64,000 nt of DNA, taken from NCBI GenBank assembly GCA_963667145.1, contig OY762943.1, forward strand, positions 1,302,001 through 1,366,000, read 5' to 3'. The stretch is from G963667145 sp963667145 (GTDB lineage Bacteria; Cloacimonadota; Cloacimonadia; G963667145). Both the position numbers and the translations under genes were made by a program. Positions 41,746-50,686 of this stretch are shown piece by piece (the first letter of the stretch is position 1; each line of letters opens with the position of its first letter). The notes below the pieces were generated by a model that did no database searches, had not been told where the DNA came from, and worked only from the letters and a program-made list of their open reading frames with translations.

Positions 41746-42978
41746 ATGTTATTAATAAAGAACGCAAAATTGAGAGGGAAAGAAGATTGTTTTGATCTTT
41801 TAATTGATGAGGGGAAATTTGTAAAAATCGAAAAGCAAATAGATGAGTCGCAGTTGGACAGTTCGGTGGAGAAAATAGATGCCGAGGGGAATTTGGTTAC
41901 GCCTACTTTCGTCAATCCTCATTTGCACATAGATAAGGCTTACACAGCTCTCGGTGGCAGAAATTACAAAGTTGGCACGTTGGAAGAATCGATAGCTATA
42001 ATGCATAAATCCAAACGAGAATACACTCCGCAAGAGGTGAAGGAGCGAGCTGTTCGTGCGATAAAGGCTTCCGTGAGATATGGCGTTACCAAGATTCGTG
42101 GGAACGTGGACATCGACACGATTTGCTCCCTGAGAGCACTTGAGGGTTGCCTTCTTGCCAAAGAGGAAACTAAGGACATCGCCGATGTGCAATTGGTGGC
42201 TTTTCCGCAAGAAGGAATTTTTCGGGACGAAGGTTGTAAAAAGTTGATGTTCGAGGCGATGGATATGGGATGCGATATTGCTGGAGGTATGCCTGCTGCC
42301 GAGTGGACGAGCAAGAAAGCTGAGGAGCATGTCGATTTGGTTTTTGAGATTGCTCAGAAGTACGATGTTGATATCGATATGCACATAGATCAGACGAAAG
42401 ACCCGTTTGCTCAGGCTTTGGAATATACAGCTATGCGGAGCATCGAGCTTGGTTATCAGGGCAGAGTTGCTGGAGGACATTGCACGTCACTTGCTTATCA
42501 GAATAAGTCGCACGCCTTGAAAGTGATTGAATTGTTGAAACTGGCCGATTTCCACGTCTGTGTCAATCCGCAGGTTTTGGCTATAATGGGAATTGATGAA
42601 GAGCCGAGAACTCGTGGGATTACGAGGGTTCGCGAGCTTATAGACGGTGGAGTGAATTGTGCGACCGCTCAGGATACTATTTGTGACGGATTCCACCTGT
42701 ATGGCACGGGCGACCCGCTCGATTATGGCTTGTTGATGGCTTATCAAGCTCAGTACAATTCCAGTGAGCACGCAGAAATTATCTTTGATATGCTCACCAG
42801 AAATCCTGCGAGGCTGATGCGACTTGACGGCTATGGGATTGAGGTTGGTTGCTTAGCAGATTTCAATATAATTTATGCCAAAAAGGAGTCTGAGGCTTTG
42901 CGGAAACGTTCTTCCAGACTTGTTTTCAAAAAAGGGAAGTTAATTGCTAAACACACAAACGAGGGCGAGATTGTTTAG
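41746..42978 (+). CDS. CodA-like (cytosine deaminase family) amidohydrolase, Glu-to-Gln variant
   Basis: 410 residues. The amidohydrolase metal ligands H59, H61, H213, H245 and D310 match E. coli CodA spacing (59, 61, 214, 246, 313), and FPQEG gives the CodA substrate Gln (Q155). At the position of CodA's catalytic Glu217, however, the motif reads HIDQ (Q216). Cytosine deamination by the known mechanism is therefore doubtful, and a related ring or amide substrate is possible. It lies between the binding protein and ATPase of a nucleoside-type ABC system, so it probably acts on the imported compound. Confidence 0.85.
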   Translation: MLLIKNAKLRGKEDCFDLLIDEGKFVKIEKQIDESQLDSSVEKIDAEGNLVTPTFVNPHLHIDKAYTALGGRNYKVGTLEESIAIMHKSKREYTPQEVKERAVRAIKASVRYGVTKIRGNVDIDTICSLRALEGCLLAKEETKDIADVQLVAFPQEGIFRDEGCKKLMFEAMDMGCDIAGGMPAAEWTSKKAEEHVDLVFEIAQKYDVDIDMHIDQTKDPFAQALEYTAMRSIELGYQGRVAGGHCTSLAYQNKSHALKVIELLKLADFHVCVNPQVLAIMGIDEEPRTRGITRVRELIDGGVNCATAQDTICDGFHLYGTGDPLDYGLLMAYQAQYNSSEHAEIIFDMLTRNPARLMRLDGYGIEVGCLADFNIIYAKKESEALRKRSSRLVFKKGKLIAKHTNEGEIV

Positions 42979-43002
42979 TGTGAAAAAAATTGGAGAAATT
43001 TT

Positions 43003-44535
43003 ATGTCAAATGAGCTTTTAAGGTGCGAAAACGTTTGCAAAACTTTTGGTAGCGTTAAGGCTTTGGACGATGTTAATTTTGCGGTGCAAAAAGGAGAGAT
43101 ACACGGTTTGCTTGGCGAGAATGGTGCTGGCAAATCGACCTTGATGAATATCTTGTACGGGTTGTACAATCCCGACAAAGGCAAGGTTTTTTTGTCGGGC
43201 GAAGCGATAACTATTTCGTCTCCTTTGGATTCCATAAAAAATAAAATTGGCATGGTTCATCAAGTTTCGACGCTTGTCCCAGAGTTCACGGCTTTGGAAA
43301 ATATTATGTTAGGTTCCGAAGGTGGAAATTTTAGTTTGCCAGAAGCGAAAGTGAAAAAGAATGTGTTGAAATTGTCCGAAGAGTTCGGGCTTTCATTTCC
43401 GATAGATGAGAAGGTGAAGAACCTTTCTGCGGGAGTTAAGCAAAAGATTGAGATTATTCGTTCGCTGTATGGCGGTGCGAATTTGCTCATTTTGGATGAG
43501 CCAACGACGTCGCTCGTGGAGAGTGAGTTTCATCAATTGCTGAAGTCTCTGAAAATCTTTGTGGAAAAGGGCGTTACTGTCATTTTCATCACGCACAAGA
43601 TTAAAGAGGTGATGGAGGCTTGCAACGCTGTGACGGTGATGCGGAAAGGCAAAATACAATCGACTGTGCAGGGAGAAGATTTGGGCGTGGAGAGTTTGGT
43701 GAAGTTGATGTTTATGGAGCAGGATATTGAGGTCAACGAGAGTGCTTTGCCCAAGGTCAATCTCCCCAAGAGTAAGGTCTCGTCCGAGCCAGTTTTGGAA
43801 TTGAAAAACGTTTGTGTTCTGGGGTCAGATGAGCATCACAGCTTGGAAGATATTTCTTTCAAGATATACGGTGGTGAGATTTTGGGAGTAGCAGCTGTTT
43901 CTGGCAATGGCGAAAAGAGTATCGCCGAATGTGTTGTCAATCCGAGTATCGTCAACAAAGGAGAAATGCTGGTAGATGGCGAATCGATTATTTCCGATTC
44001 CATTTTGGATGTTTTCGACAAGGGCGTTTTTTACACTCCTGAGGACAGGATTCACGAGGGCATTTTGAATGAGGGCAGTGTGAAAGAGAACGTTCTGCTG
44101 GGTCATCACAGGCGAGACAAATTTTTGAAGAAGAAGATTTTTGTTAAATGGGACGAAGTTTCTCTTGCTGCCAAGAAGGTGATAAAAGAGTTCAATGTGG
44201 CTACTCCCGATGAGAATTTGTCTATTCGCAGGCTGTCGGGTGGCAACATTCAGAAAACCATTATGGGGCGTGCTTTCGTTTCTCCGCTTAAACTTCTGGT
44301 GACGCACAATCCGACTTCTGGGCTGGATATTTCCACTGTGGAATTTATTTTCAATAAGTTGGTGGAATTGCGTTCTGCGGGCAGCGGAGTGCTGTTTGTC
44401 AACGAGGATTTGGACGAGCTGATGATAGTTTGCGATAGGATTGCAGTTTTGCACGATGGAAAGCTGAAGGGAATTTTCAAGCGGTCTGAATTTGACAAAT
44501 ACAAAATCGGTCTATTGATGATAGGGAGCGAGTGA
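43003..44535 (+). CDS. Nucleoside/sugar-type ABC transporter ATPase (double)
   Basis: 510 residues with two ATPase halves. The N half has GLLGENGAGKSTLMNILYG and LLILDEPTTSL, with a variant signature LSAGVKQ. The C half has the usual degenerate Walker A (SGNGEKS) and LSGGNIQKTIMGRA. This RbsA/YufO-like layout energises the BMP-type nucleoside importers. It overlaps the following permease gene by four bases. Confidence 0.93.
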   Translation: MSNELLRCENVCKTFGSVKALDDVNFAVQKGEIHGLLGENGAGKSTLMNILYGLYNPDKGKVFLSGEAITISSPLDSIKNKIGMVHQVSTLVPEFTALENIMLGSEGGNFSLPEAKVKKNVLKLSEEFGLSFPIDEKVKNLSAGVKQKIEIIRSLYGGANLLILDEPTTSLVESEFHQLLKSLKIFVEKGVTVIFITHKIKEVMEACNAVTVMRKGKIQSTVQGEDLGVESLVKLMFMEQDIEVNESALPKVNLPKSKVSSEPVLELKNVCVLGSDEHHSLEDISFKIYGGEILGVAAVSGNGEKSIAECVVNPSIVNKGEMLVDGESIISDSILDVFDKGVFYTPEDRIHEGILNEGSVKENVLLGHHRRDKFLKKKIFVKWDEVSLAAKKVIKEFNVATPDENLSIRRLSGGNIQKTIMGRAFVSPLKLLVTHNPTSGLDISTVEFIFNKLVELRSAGSGVLFVNEDLDELMIVCDRIAVLHDGKLKGIFKRSEFDKYKIGLLMIGSE

Positions 44536-45584
44536 TGAAAGAAAATACTATGGTTAATTCTATTTTGCGAGGCTTGTTGATTTACGGTTCGGCGGTTGTT
44601 CTCGCTTTGGGTGTGATGTCTATTTTTGTGGCTTGTTTGGGTTACAATGTTCTTGACGCCCTTGAGACGCTACTGACGACTTCTTTCAAGTCTTCTTTCG
44701 GATTTTCCGAGACAATAAAAAAGACAATTCCGCTTCTTTTTGCGACCTATGCTTTCACCATTCCGTTTATGATTAAGTTTTTCAATATTGGTGGATGGGG
44801 GCAGATGCTAATGGGTGGAGCGTTTGTGGCTGCTGCTGGGTTGAGCTTGGCTCCGCTTGGACTACCTGGATTTGTTACAATTCCTTTGCTCTTGATAATC
44901 GGTATGCTTGCAGGTGGATGTTTTGCTCTTTTGGCAGGTTTTGCCAAGGCGAAGTACGATGTCAACCCGATTATTTCCACGATTATGCTCAACTTTGTCG
45001 CCGTTCAGTTTGTGAATTTTATAGCGACTTCTCCTTTTTACAAAGACCCCATGGAAGGTCATCCCATCACTCGTTATTTGCCCGATTCATACATTTTGGG
45101 ATTTATGGGTGGAGTTCCTGTTTCCATATTTTTGGTGTTTTTGGCGATTGTCTTGGTGTATTTGATGATGAAAAAAACGAAGTTGGGGTTTGAGATTACA
45201 GCTGTCGGTCACAATCTGAAAGCGTCCAAAACTTACGGAATAAATTTTAGCAAGACGATAATGTTGGCTTTCTTCATCGGTGGTGCTTTGGCAGGTTTAG
45301 GCGGAAGTTTGGAGGTGATAAATATTCACGGTCGTTTGATAGAAGGTTTTGCCAAGACCAGTGGAGCCCAATACGGAATTTTTGGGATTCTCACCAGCCT
45401 TGTGGTTGCGGGCAATCCTCTTGCTGCTCCGATAGCGGCTTTCTTTATGTCGGTTCTGCTTGTAGGTGCAGATTCCCTCCAACGGACGATGCAGATTCCA
45501 GTTGAGGTCGTTTTCTTATCCCAAGCGATTATCGTGATGTTTGTCGTCATCATCAGAAAAAAATTTGGTAAAGGAGGCATTTGA
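44532..45584 (+). CDS. ABC transporter permease, nucleoside type (YufP-like)
   Basis: 350 residues, about nine transmembrane helices. FFNIGGWGQMLMGGAFVAA and the GFEITAVGHNLKASKTYGIN segment (EAA-like) are typical of the BPD_transp_2 permeases paired with BMP binding proteins. Overlaps both the ATPase gene and the second permease gene by four bases. Confidence 0.92.
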   Translation: MMKENTMVNSILRGLLIYGSAVVLALGVMSIFVACLGYNVLDALETLLTTSFKSSFGFSETIKKTIPLLFATYAFTIPFMIKFFNIGGWGQMLMGGAFVAAAGLSLAPLGLPGFVTIPLLLIIGMLAGGCFALLAGFAKAKYDVNPIISTIMLNFVAVQFVNFIATSPFYKDPMEGHPITRYLPDSYILGFMGGVPVSIFLVFLAIVLVYLMMKKTKLGFEITAVGHNLKASKTYGINFSKTIMLAFFIGGALAGLGGSLEVINIHGRLIEGFAKTSGAQYGIFGILTSLVVAGNPLAAPIAAFFMSVLLVGADSLQRTMQIPVEVVFLSQAIIVMFVVIIRKKFGKGGI

Positions 45585-46498
45585 TGGAATTTATTACAAC
45601 TTTTCTCCACACGGTGATAGTCTATACCACTGTTTACACGTTGGCAAGCGTGGGCATCCTCATCTCAGGACGTGCCGGAATTTTTAACGTTGCTGGAGAA
45701 GGAATAATGTTGGCTGCCGCTTCTGCCGGATTTCTGGTCTCTTTCCTCAGTGGAAACGCCCTCTTCGGATTTTTCGCAGGAGCGTTAATGGGTGGGCTTT
45801 TCGGCTTGATTTTGGCGTTCATTCACGAGAAGTTCAAGGTGAACCAATTTATTTTGGGAATTTGCTTGGTAATCTTCGGTTCGGGACTGTCCGATTTGCT
45901 TTACAAGTTGGTAATAGGTGTGCGTTTATCCGCTCCTATGGCTCCCGATACTCCAACGATTTGCATTCCTCTTTTGTCCAAGATTCCCATAATCTCTGGG
46001 ATTTTGAACCAAGACGTGATAGTTTATTTTATGTATGCAGTCACCGCGTTGTCGTGGTGGTTTTTTTATAAGACCAAAATGGGCTTGGAAACCAGAGCCA
46101 TCGGAGAGAATCCGAAAGCTGCCGATGTGGTGGGCATCAACGTCTCTCGCAGGAGGTATCTTGCGACGATTATCGGTTCAGCTTTGATTGGCATTTCAGG
46201 TGCTTATCTCACCATCGCTATCACCAAGACCTATTCGCCTGACATCGCTGCAGGTCGCGGATTTGAGGCTGTCGGCATAGCTATCTTTGCCAGTTGGAAA
46301 CCGCACAGAGCTATTTTGGGAGGCTTTATTTTCGCTCTCATCGAGTTGGTTGCGTTCCAACTACAATTGATTTCCTACAGCATTCCGTATCAGTTTTTCT
46401 TGATGTTGCCATTTTTGTCCGTGATAATTTTGATGATTATTTACAAGAAAAATATTGAGTTTCCTGCTTCCGTGGGCAATCCATACAGCAGAGAGTAA
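45581..46498 (+). CDS. ABC transporter permease, nucleoside type (YufQ-like)
   Basis: 305 residues, about eight transmembrane helices. GIFNVAGEGIMLAAASAGFL near residue 33 and GLETRAIGENPKAADVVGIN mark the second BPD_transp_2 permease of the heterodimer. It ends the operon and is followed by a clear terminator. Confidence 0.92.
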   Translation: MMEFITTFLHTVIVYTTVYTLASVGILISGRAGIFNVAGEGIMLAAASAGFLVSFLSGNALFGFFAGALMGGLFGLILAFIHEKFKVNQFILGICLVIFGSGLSDLLYKLVIGVRLSAPMAPDTPTICIPLLSKIPIISGILNQDVIVYFMYAVTALSWWFFYKTKMGLETRAIGENPKAADVVGINVSRRRYLATIIGSALIGISGAYLTIAITKTYSPDIAAGRGFEAVGIAIFASWKPHRAILGGFIFALIELVAFQLQLISYSIPYQFFLMLPFLSVIILMIIYKKNIEFPASVGNPYSRE

Positions 46499-46521
46499 TA
46501 TTTGTTAGACATAAAGAAAAT

Positions 46522-46561
46522 GCACTTCGAGAGTAAAATCTTGAAGTGCGTTTTTCTTTTT
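46522..46561 (+). terminator. Terminator between nucleoside and TRAP operons
   Basis: 11-base stem (46522-46532 with 46539-46549), loop GTAAAA, then TTTTTCTTTTT. It may also slow readthrough from the convergent dctM. Confidence 0.85.
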
Positions 46562-46572
46562 GATTGATTGTG

Positions 46573-47859
46573 TTAAAAAAGTCCGAACATTTTGGGTACA
46601 GCCATGGAAAGTGGTGGCCAAAAAGCAACTACGAAAAGAGCTATAACTTCAGCGATAATAAAGGGAAAAATCTCTTTTGCTACTTTTTCTAAAGGTAGTC
46701 CAGTAATTCCGCAAACCACAAATAGACAAGCTCCCAAAGGTGGAGTCATCAACCCAATGTTCAGCCCAACTACCATCACTATAGCAAAATGAAGAGGATG
46801 AATTCCCAATTCTATTACCAAAGGAGCTAAAATAGGTGCAAGGATTAGCAGGGCAGCTGTAATATCCATGAACATGCCGATTATTAGCAATAATATACAG
46901 ATTAAAAAGAGGATAATGTATTTGTTAGTAGAAATGCTAAGCATAATTTCGGCTATCATCTCAGGAATACTTTCGCTTGCCATAAAGAAACTGAGAATAG
47001 AAGCGGTGGACATAAGCAAAAAGATAATCCCAGTGTTTTTGGCACAATTTAAGAAAATTTCAGGTAGGTCGCTAAGTTTTAGAGTCTTAGTAACAAAAAA
47101 CCCGATTATAAAAGCATAAAATACCGAAACTGCTGCGGCTTCAGTTGGGGTAAAGTAACCAGACAAAATTCCTCCCAAAATGATAATTGGCAGGATTAAA
47201 GCTAGAATACTTTTCTTGAAAATCTTGTATTTGTAACTCCAAGTGGTACTTTTGGAAAACTTGGGGTAATTTCTTTTTTTGGCGATAAAGTAAGTCATCA
47301 CCATAAGTAGCACACCAACCAAAATTCCCGGTAATACACCAGCGGCAAAAAGTCCAGCGATGGAAACCCCCATGATAGAGCCGTAAATAACCATAATGGT
47401 GCTCGGAGGAATTATTGGTCCGATGATAGAAGAAGCGGCGGTAATAGCTGCGGAAAAATCTTCGTCATAACCGTCTTTTTTCATAGCAGGTATTAGTACG
47501 GAGCCTAGAGCCGCAGAATCTGCTACGGCAGCACCAGTTATTCCAGCGAAGAAAATACTTGCTACAATGTTTGAGTGAGCCAGTCCTCCTCGAATGTGTC
47601 CCACAAGTGTATTAGAAAATTCAATGAGACTATCGGTAATTTTACAACGGTTCATCAAATCGCCTGCAATCATAAAAAAAGGCATTGCCATAATCGGAAA
47701 CATGTCTACACCAGCAAAAAATCTTTGTGGAACTATGTTAAGCAAAACGTACATCTGAGATTTGAAAATGGCAAAAACGGAAGTTAACCCCAATGTAAAG
47801 CCGATGGGTACACTAATTATTAATAATATTGCAAACGATATTGCTAAAAATAAAGGCAT
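46573..47859 (-). CDS. dctM: TRAP transporter large permease DctM
   Basis: 428 residues, twelve or so transmembrane segments. AMPFFMIAGDLMNRCKITDS, GITGAAVADSAALGSVLIPA and the late GLMTPPLGACLFVVCGI are family hallmarks. It carries Na+-coupled uptake of an organic acid together with DctQ and DctP. It is the last gene of the operon and lies ten bases after dctQ. Confidence 0.95.
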   Translation of the reverse strand: MPLFLAISFAILLIISVPIGFTLGLTSVFAIFKSQMYVLLNIVPQRFFAGVDMFPIMAMPFFMIAGDLMNRCKITDSLIEFSNTLVGHIRGGLAHSNIVASIFFAGITGAAVADSAALGSVLIPAMKKDGYDEDFSAAITAASSIIGPIIPPSTIMVIYGSIMGVSIAGLFAAGVLPGILVGVLLMVMTYFIAKKRNYPKFSKSTTWSYKYKIFKKSILALILPIIILGGILSGYFTPTEAAAVSVFYAFIIGFFVTKTLKLSDLPEIFLNCAKNTGIIFLLMSTASILSFFMASESIPEMIAEIMLSISTNKYIILFLICILLLIIGMFMDITAALLILAPILAPLVIELGIHPLHFAIVMVVGLNIGLMTPPLGACLFVVCGITGLPLEKVAKEIFPFIIAEVIALFVVAFWPPLSMAVPKMFGLF

Positions 47860-47869
47860 TTTCCCCTCC

Positions 47870-48373
47870 TTAAGATTGAGGCTTAGTATTAGATTCAGTA
47901 AGTTGAAAAGATTCCCAAAGCAAAATCAATGAATGGTAGATGCTAATAGCTGAGGTGACGGGAACAACTACCAGCACGTAACTCATATGCATTTTTAGAG
48001 CTGGAGAGACTTGATTGTAGGCATTTTTTGTCATTTCCCAACCGTAGATGAGCATAATAGCGAAAAAGAAAATAATTAGAATATTTATGATTATCATCAG
48101 AATTTTACGGATTGAGGGATGTAATAGATTGAAGAAAAAGTTCACTCCGAGGTGAGAGTAACGTTTTACACCCATGCTGATAGCTAGCAGACCCATCCAA
48201 ATCATAGCGTAGCGGGCAAATTCTTCTGTCCAACTGAGAGGATTGGAGGTTATATAGCGTAAGAAGATACCACAGAGAGTACTAATAGTCATGCCTATAG
48301 CAAAGCAGATGCATGTATATCCGACAATTTTATCTATTATGTCACCGATTTTTTTAAATATAATTAAATTCAC
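47870..48373 (-). CDS. dctQ: TRAP transporter small permease DctQ, GTG start
   Basis: 167 residues, four transmembrane helices. LSWTEEFARYAMIWMGLLAI (residues ~41-60) is the DctQ signature. The start is GTG 48373, and the ribosome-binding site is weak. It follows the binding-protein gene after a terminator-like hairpin. Confidence 0.92.
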   Translation of the reverse strand: MNLIIFKKIGDIIDKIVGYTCICFAIGMTISTLCGIFLRYITSNPLSWTEEFARYAMIWMGLLAISMGVKRYSHLGVNFFFNLLHPSIRKILMIIINILIIFFFAIMLIYGWEMTKNAYNQVSPALKMHMSYVLVVVPVTSAISIYHSLILLWESFQLTESNTKPQS

Positions 48374-48407
48374 TTTTTTAAGTTCCTTAAATCAAATTTG
48401 GTTAACT

Positions 48408-48454
48408 AAAAAAGGGCAAGCTTATAAAAAGCAAAAACTATATAATGCTTGCCC
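48408..48454 (-). terminator. Leaky terminator between dctP and dctQ
   Basis: On the minus strand GGGCAAGC (48454-48447) pairs with GCTTGCCC (48421-48414) and the stem extends through ATTATA/TATAA. TTTTTT (48413-48408) follows. Probably partial, so that dctP is made in excess over dctQM. Confidence 0.75.
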
Positions 48455-48479
48455 TATGGTTTAAATTTTCAAAAAAGCG

Positions 48480-49502
48480 TTATTTTTTTTCTGCTTCCTT
48501 GATAGCTTTTTGTAAATCGCTAATCCATTTTTCATTTTCAGGATTTTCGCTTTTCAACCATTCAATGTAATCGTCTTGTACCAAGTCTTTGAATTGTTTA
48601 ACTTCTTTGGCTGTAGGTTTGTAAATTTTTAACCCTTTTTTTGTAAGTCCTTCTGTAGCTAAAGCATCCAGAATTCTTTGTGCTCCACGGTCGGCAACAT
48701 TAGCTATAGTAGCACCGTCATCGACGATTTTTTTAAGGTCATCAGGCAGAGAGCTGTACCATTTGTCATTAACCATGAACCAGTCTGTGCCATAAAGGTG
48801 ATTAGTAAGAGTAATATGCTTTTGGACTTCTTCTAATTTAGCGTTAAGCATGGTAGGCAGAGGATTCATTTGACCGTCAATTACGCCTGTTTGCAGAGAA
48901 GTATAAAGCTCTAACCAAGCGATAGGGACGGCAGAGGCACCGAGAAGTGAAATCATCTTGATGTGTCCGGCGTTTTCCATTGTGCGAAATTTAAGCCCCT
49001 TCATGTCCTTTGGAGAATGAATAGCCTTTTTGCTGTTGGTGAAAGCGAAGAAACCTCCAGTTTCTGTTGTTGCTAAGCAACGAACACCAGTTTTGGCATA
49101 AATGTCTGCACGCAACTTGTCTCCAAACCAACCATCATAAACATTCCAAGCCACAGCATTATTGGCAAATGCAAATGGAATGTCTACCACAGCAATCGGT
49201 GCATAGAATTGAGCAATTCCTCCTACTGAAGACAAAGTACCTTGAATAACGTTGTTTTTTACATTTTCAAAATTTTCTCTTTCTTTGCCGAGAACACCCC
49301 CTGGGAAGAGTTTAACTTTGATTCTTCCATTGGACATTGACTCTACGTAGGATTTGAAAACATTTGCAAAAGTTGCCTCGTTAGCCTCGTAAATGTCGTT
49401 TTTGAATTGGAAAGCGAATTTCATTTGGTAGGTTTTTGCTAATAGTCCACCCATCGAACAGATAAACAAAAACAAAACCGTCAATTTTTTAAAACTAATC
49501 AC
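48480..49502 (-). CDS. dctP: TRAP transporter solute-binding protein DctP, GTG start
   Basis: 340 residues. The start is GTG 49502, since AAGGAGG lies seven bases upstream; a longer frame adds 22 residues without a signal. The signal peptide ends near GGLLA-K and there is no lipobox, so the protein is free in the periplasm. GLKFRTMENAGHIKMISLLG and QTGVIDGQMNPL match the DctP family; the conserved Arg of the first block normally binds the substrate carboxylate. The specific ligand is unknown. Confidence 0.93.
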   Translation of the reverse strand: MISFKKLTVLFLFICSMGGLLAKTYQMKFAFQFKNDIYEANEATFANVFKSYVESMSNGRIKVKLFPGGVLGKERENFENVKNNVIQGTLSSVGGIAQFYAPIAVVDIPFAFANNAVAWNVYDGWFGDKLRADIYAKTGVRCLATTETGGFFAFTNSKKAIHSPKDMKGLKFRTMENAGHIKMISLLGASAVPIAWLELYTSLQTGVIDGQMNPLPTMLNAKLEEVQKHITLTNHLYGTDWFMVNDKWYSSLPDDLKKIVDDGATIANVADRGAQRILDALATEGLTKKGLKIYKPTAKEVKQFKDLVQDDYIEWLKSENPENEKWISDLQKAIKEAEKK

Positions 49503-49536
49503 TTTCTTGCCTCCTTTAAAGATTATAGTTAACAAA

Positions 49537-49564
49537 ATCTTATTGTATAGGAAGAAGTTGTCAA
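49537..49564 (-). promoter_or_regulatory. Promoter of the TRAP operon
   Basis: On the minus strand TTGACA (49564-49559), a 16-base spacer, then TAAGAT (49542-49537), 34 bases before the GTG. Confidence 0.5.
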
Positions 49565-49732
49565 ACACTTTCTTTTTATCTAAATTAAAATCTATGATGT
49601 AGGGCTTATTAAAGCTATGAAAATAGAAAAATCAGAATTTATTTGACTGCTGATTAACAGGTTTTTTTTTGATTTAATGTATCTTTCTCATCGGAGAGAG
49701 GAGAAGTCGGATTTAATTGAGGGATGGTTATT

Positions 49733-50680
49733 ATGGAGAAAATTTGGGTTAACGATTTACACACACATTTGGGCGATGCCGATGTTGTTTCTTCGTTTTT
49801 GGTTTGTGAAAAAAATCTGCGTGAGGGCAAAAGAGGCAGTTATCTCAGGATGCGTCTGACGGATAAGACTGGCGAAGTCGTGGCGAATGTGTGGAATAAC
49901 GCTCCTGCCATGGAGAAATTGTTTGAAAAAGGCGATGTGATAAAGGTGAAAGGCGTGATAGCCGAATATCGCGACCAGATACAGTTCACTGTGAATAAAT
50001 TGCGGAAAATGGGCGAAGATGAGTACGAACTGAACGACTATATGCGGAGTTCGGAGAAAAATTCCAACGTACTTCTGGAGGAGTTGTATCAGTTTATAGA
50101 AAATGTGGGCGATGTTCAGATTAAAACTTTGCTTACCAATATTTTTGAAGACCAAGAATTTTTGGCAAAATTCAAAAAATGCCCTGCCGCCAAAAGTTGG
50201 CATCACAACTATCTTGGCGGACTTTTGGAGCATACCATCAGCGTTACCAAGATTTGTAATTTTGCTGGCGAGATGTATCCCGTGAACAAGGACGTGTTGA
50301 TAGCTGGCTCGCTTCTGCACGACATCGGAAAGGTGTTTGAGTACGAGGTTACTTCCGTCATCGATTTTACGGACGAAGGCAGATTGGTTGGTCATCTCTG
50401 CATCGGAGACGATTTTGTGGTGCAGAAGTCGCAGGAGATAGCCGATTTTGACCCGAAAACATTGATGAAGATTCGTCACCTAATTTTGTCGCATCACGGC
50501 GAGATGGAAAAAGGTGCAGCTCGCTTGCCACAGACTTTGGAGGCGATGGTTTTGCACTATGCGGACAATATGGATGCACAGGCTGTGGGAATATCCCAAC
50601 TGATAAATGCGGTGCAGAAATCGGACGCCAAATGGACGGAATACAACGCAATTCACAATAGGTATTTTTACATCGGATAG
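49733..50680 (+). CDS. yhaM: 3'-5' exoribonuclease YhaM family (OB-fold plus HD domain)
   Basis: 315 residues from ATG 49733 (GAGGG nine bases upstream); ATG 49724 is too close to that site. The OB-fold (residues ~10-85) shows YLRMRLTDKTGEVVANVW, and the HD phosphohydrolase domain (~150-275) shows HHNYLGGLLEHT and LLHDIGKVFEY, then HLILSHHG. YhaM trims RNA 3' ends and can degrade single-stranded DNA. It is first in a run of five same-strand genes. Confidence 0.9.
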   Translation: MEKIWVNDLHTHLGDADVVSSFLVCEKNLREGKRGSYLRMRLTDKTGEVVANVWNNAPAMEKLFEKGDVIKVKGVIAEYRDQIQFTVNKLRKMGEDEYELNDYMRSSEKNSNVLLEELYQFIENVGDVQIKTLLTNIFEDQEFLAKFKKCPAAKSWHHNYLGGLLEHTISVTKICNFAGEMYPVNKDVLIAGSLLHDIGKVFEYEVTSVIDFTDEGRLVGHLCIGDDFVVQKSQEIADFDPKTLMKIRHLILSHHGEMEKGAARLPQTLEAMVLHYADNMDAQAVGISQLINAVQKSDAKWTEYNAIHNRYFYIG

Positions 50681-50686
50681 CAGTTT

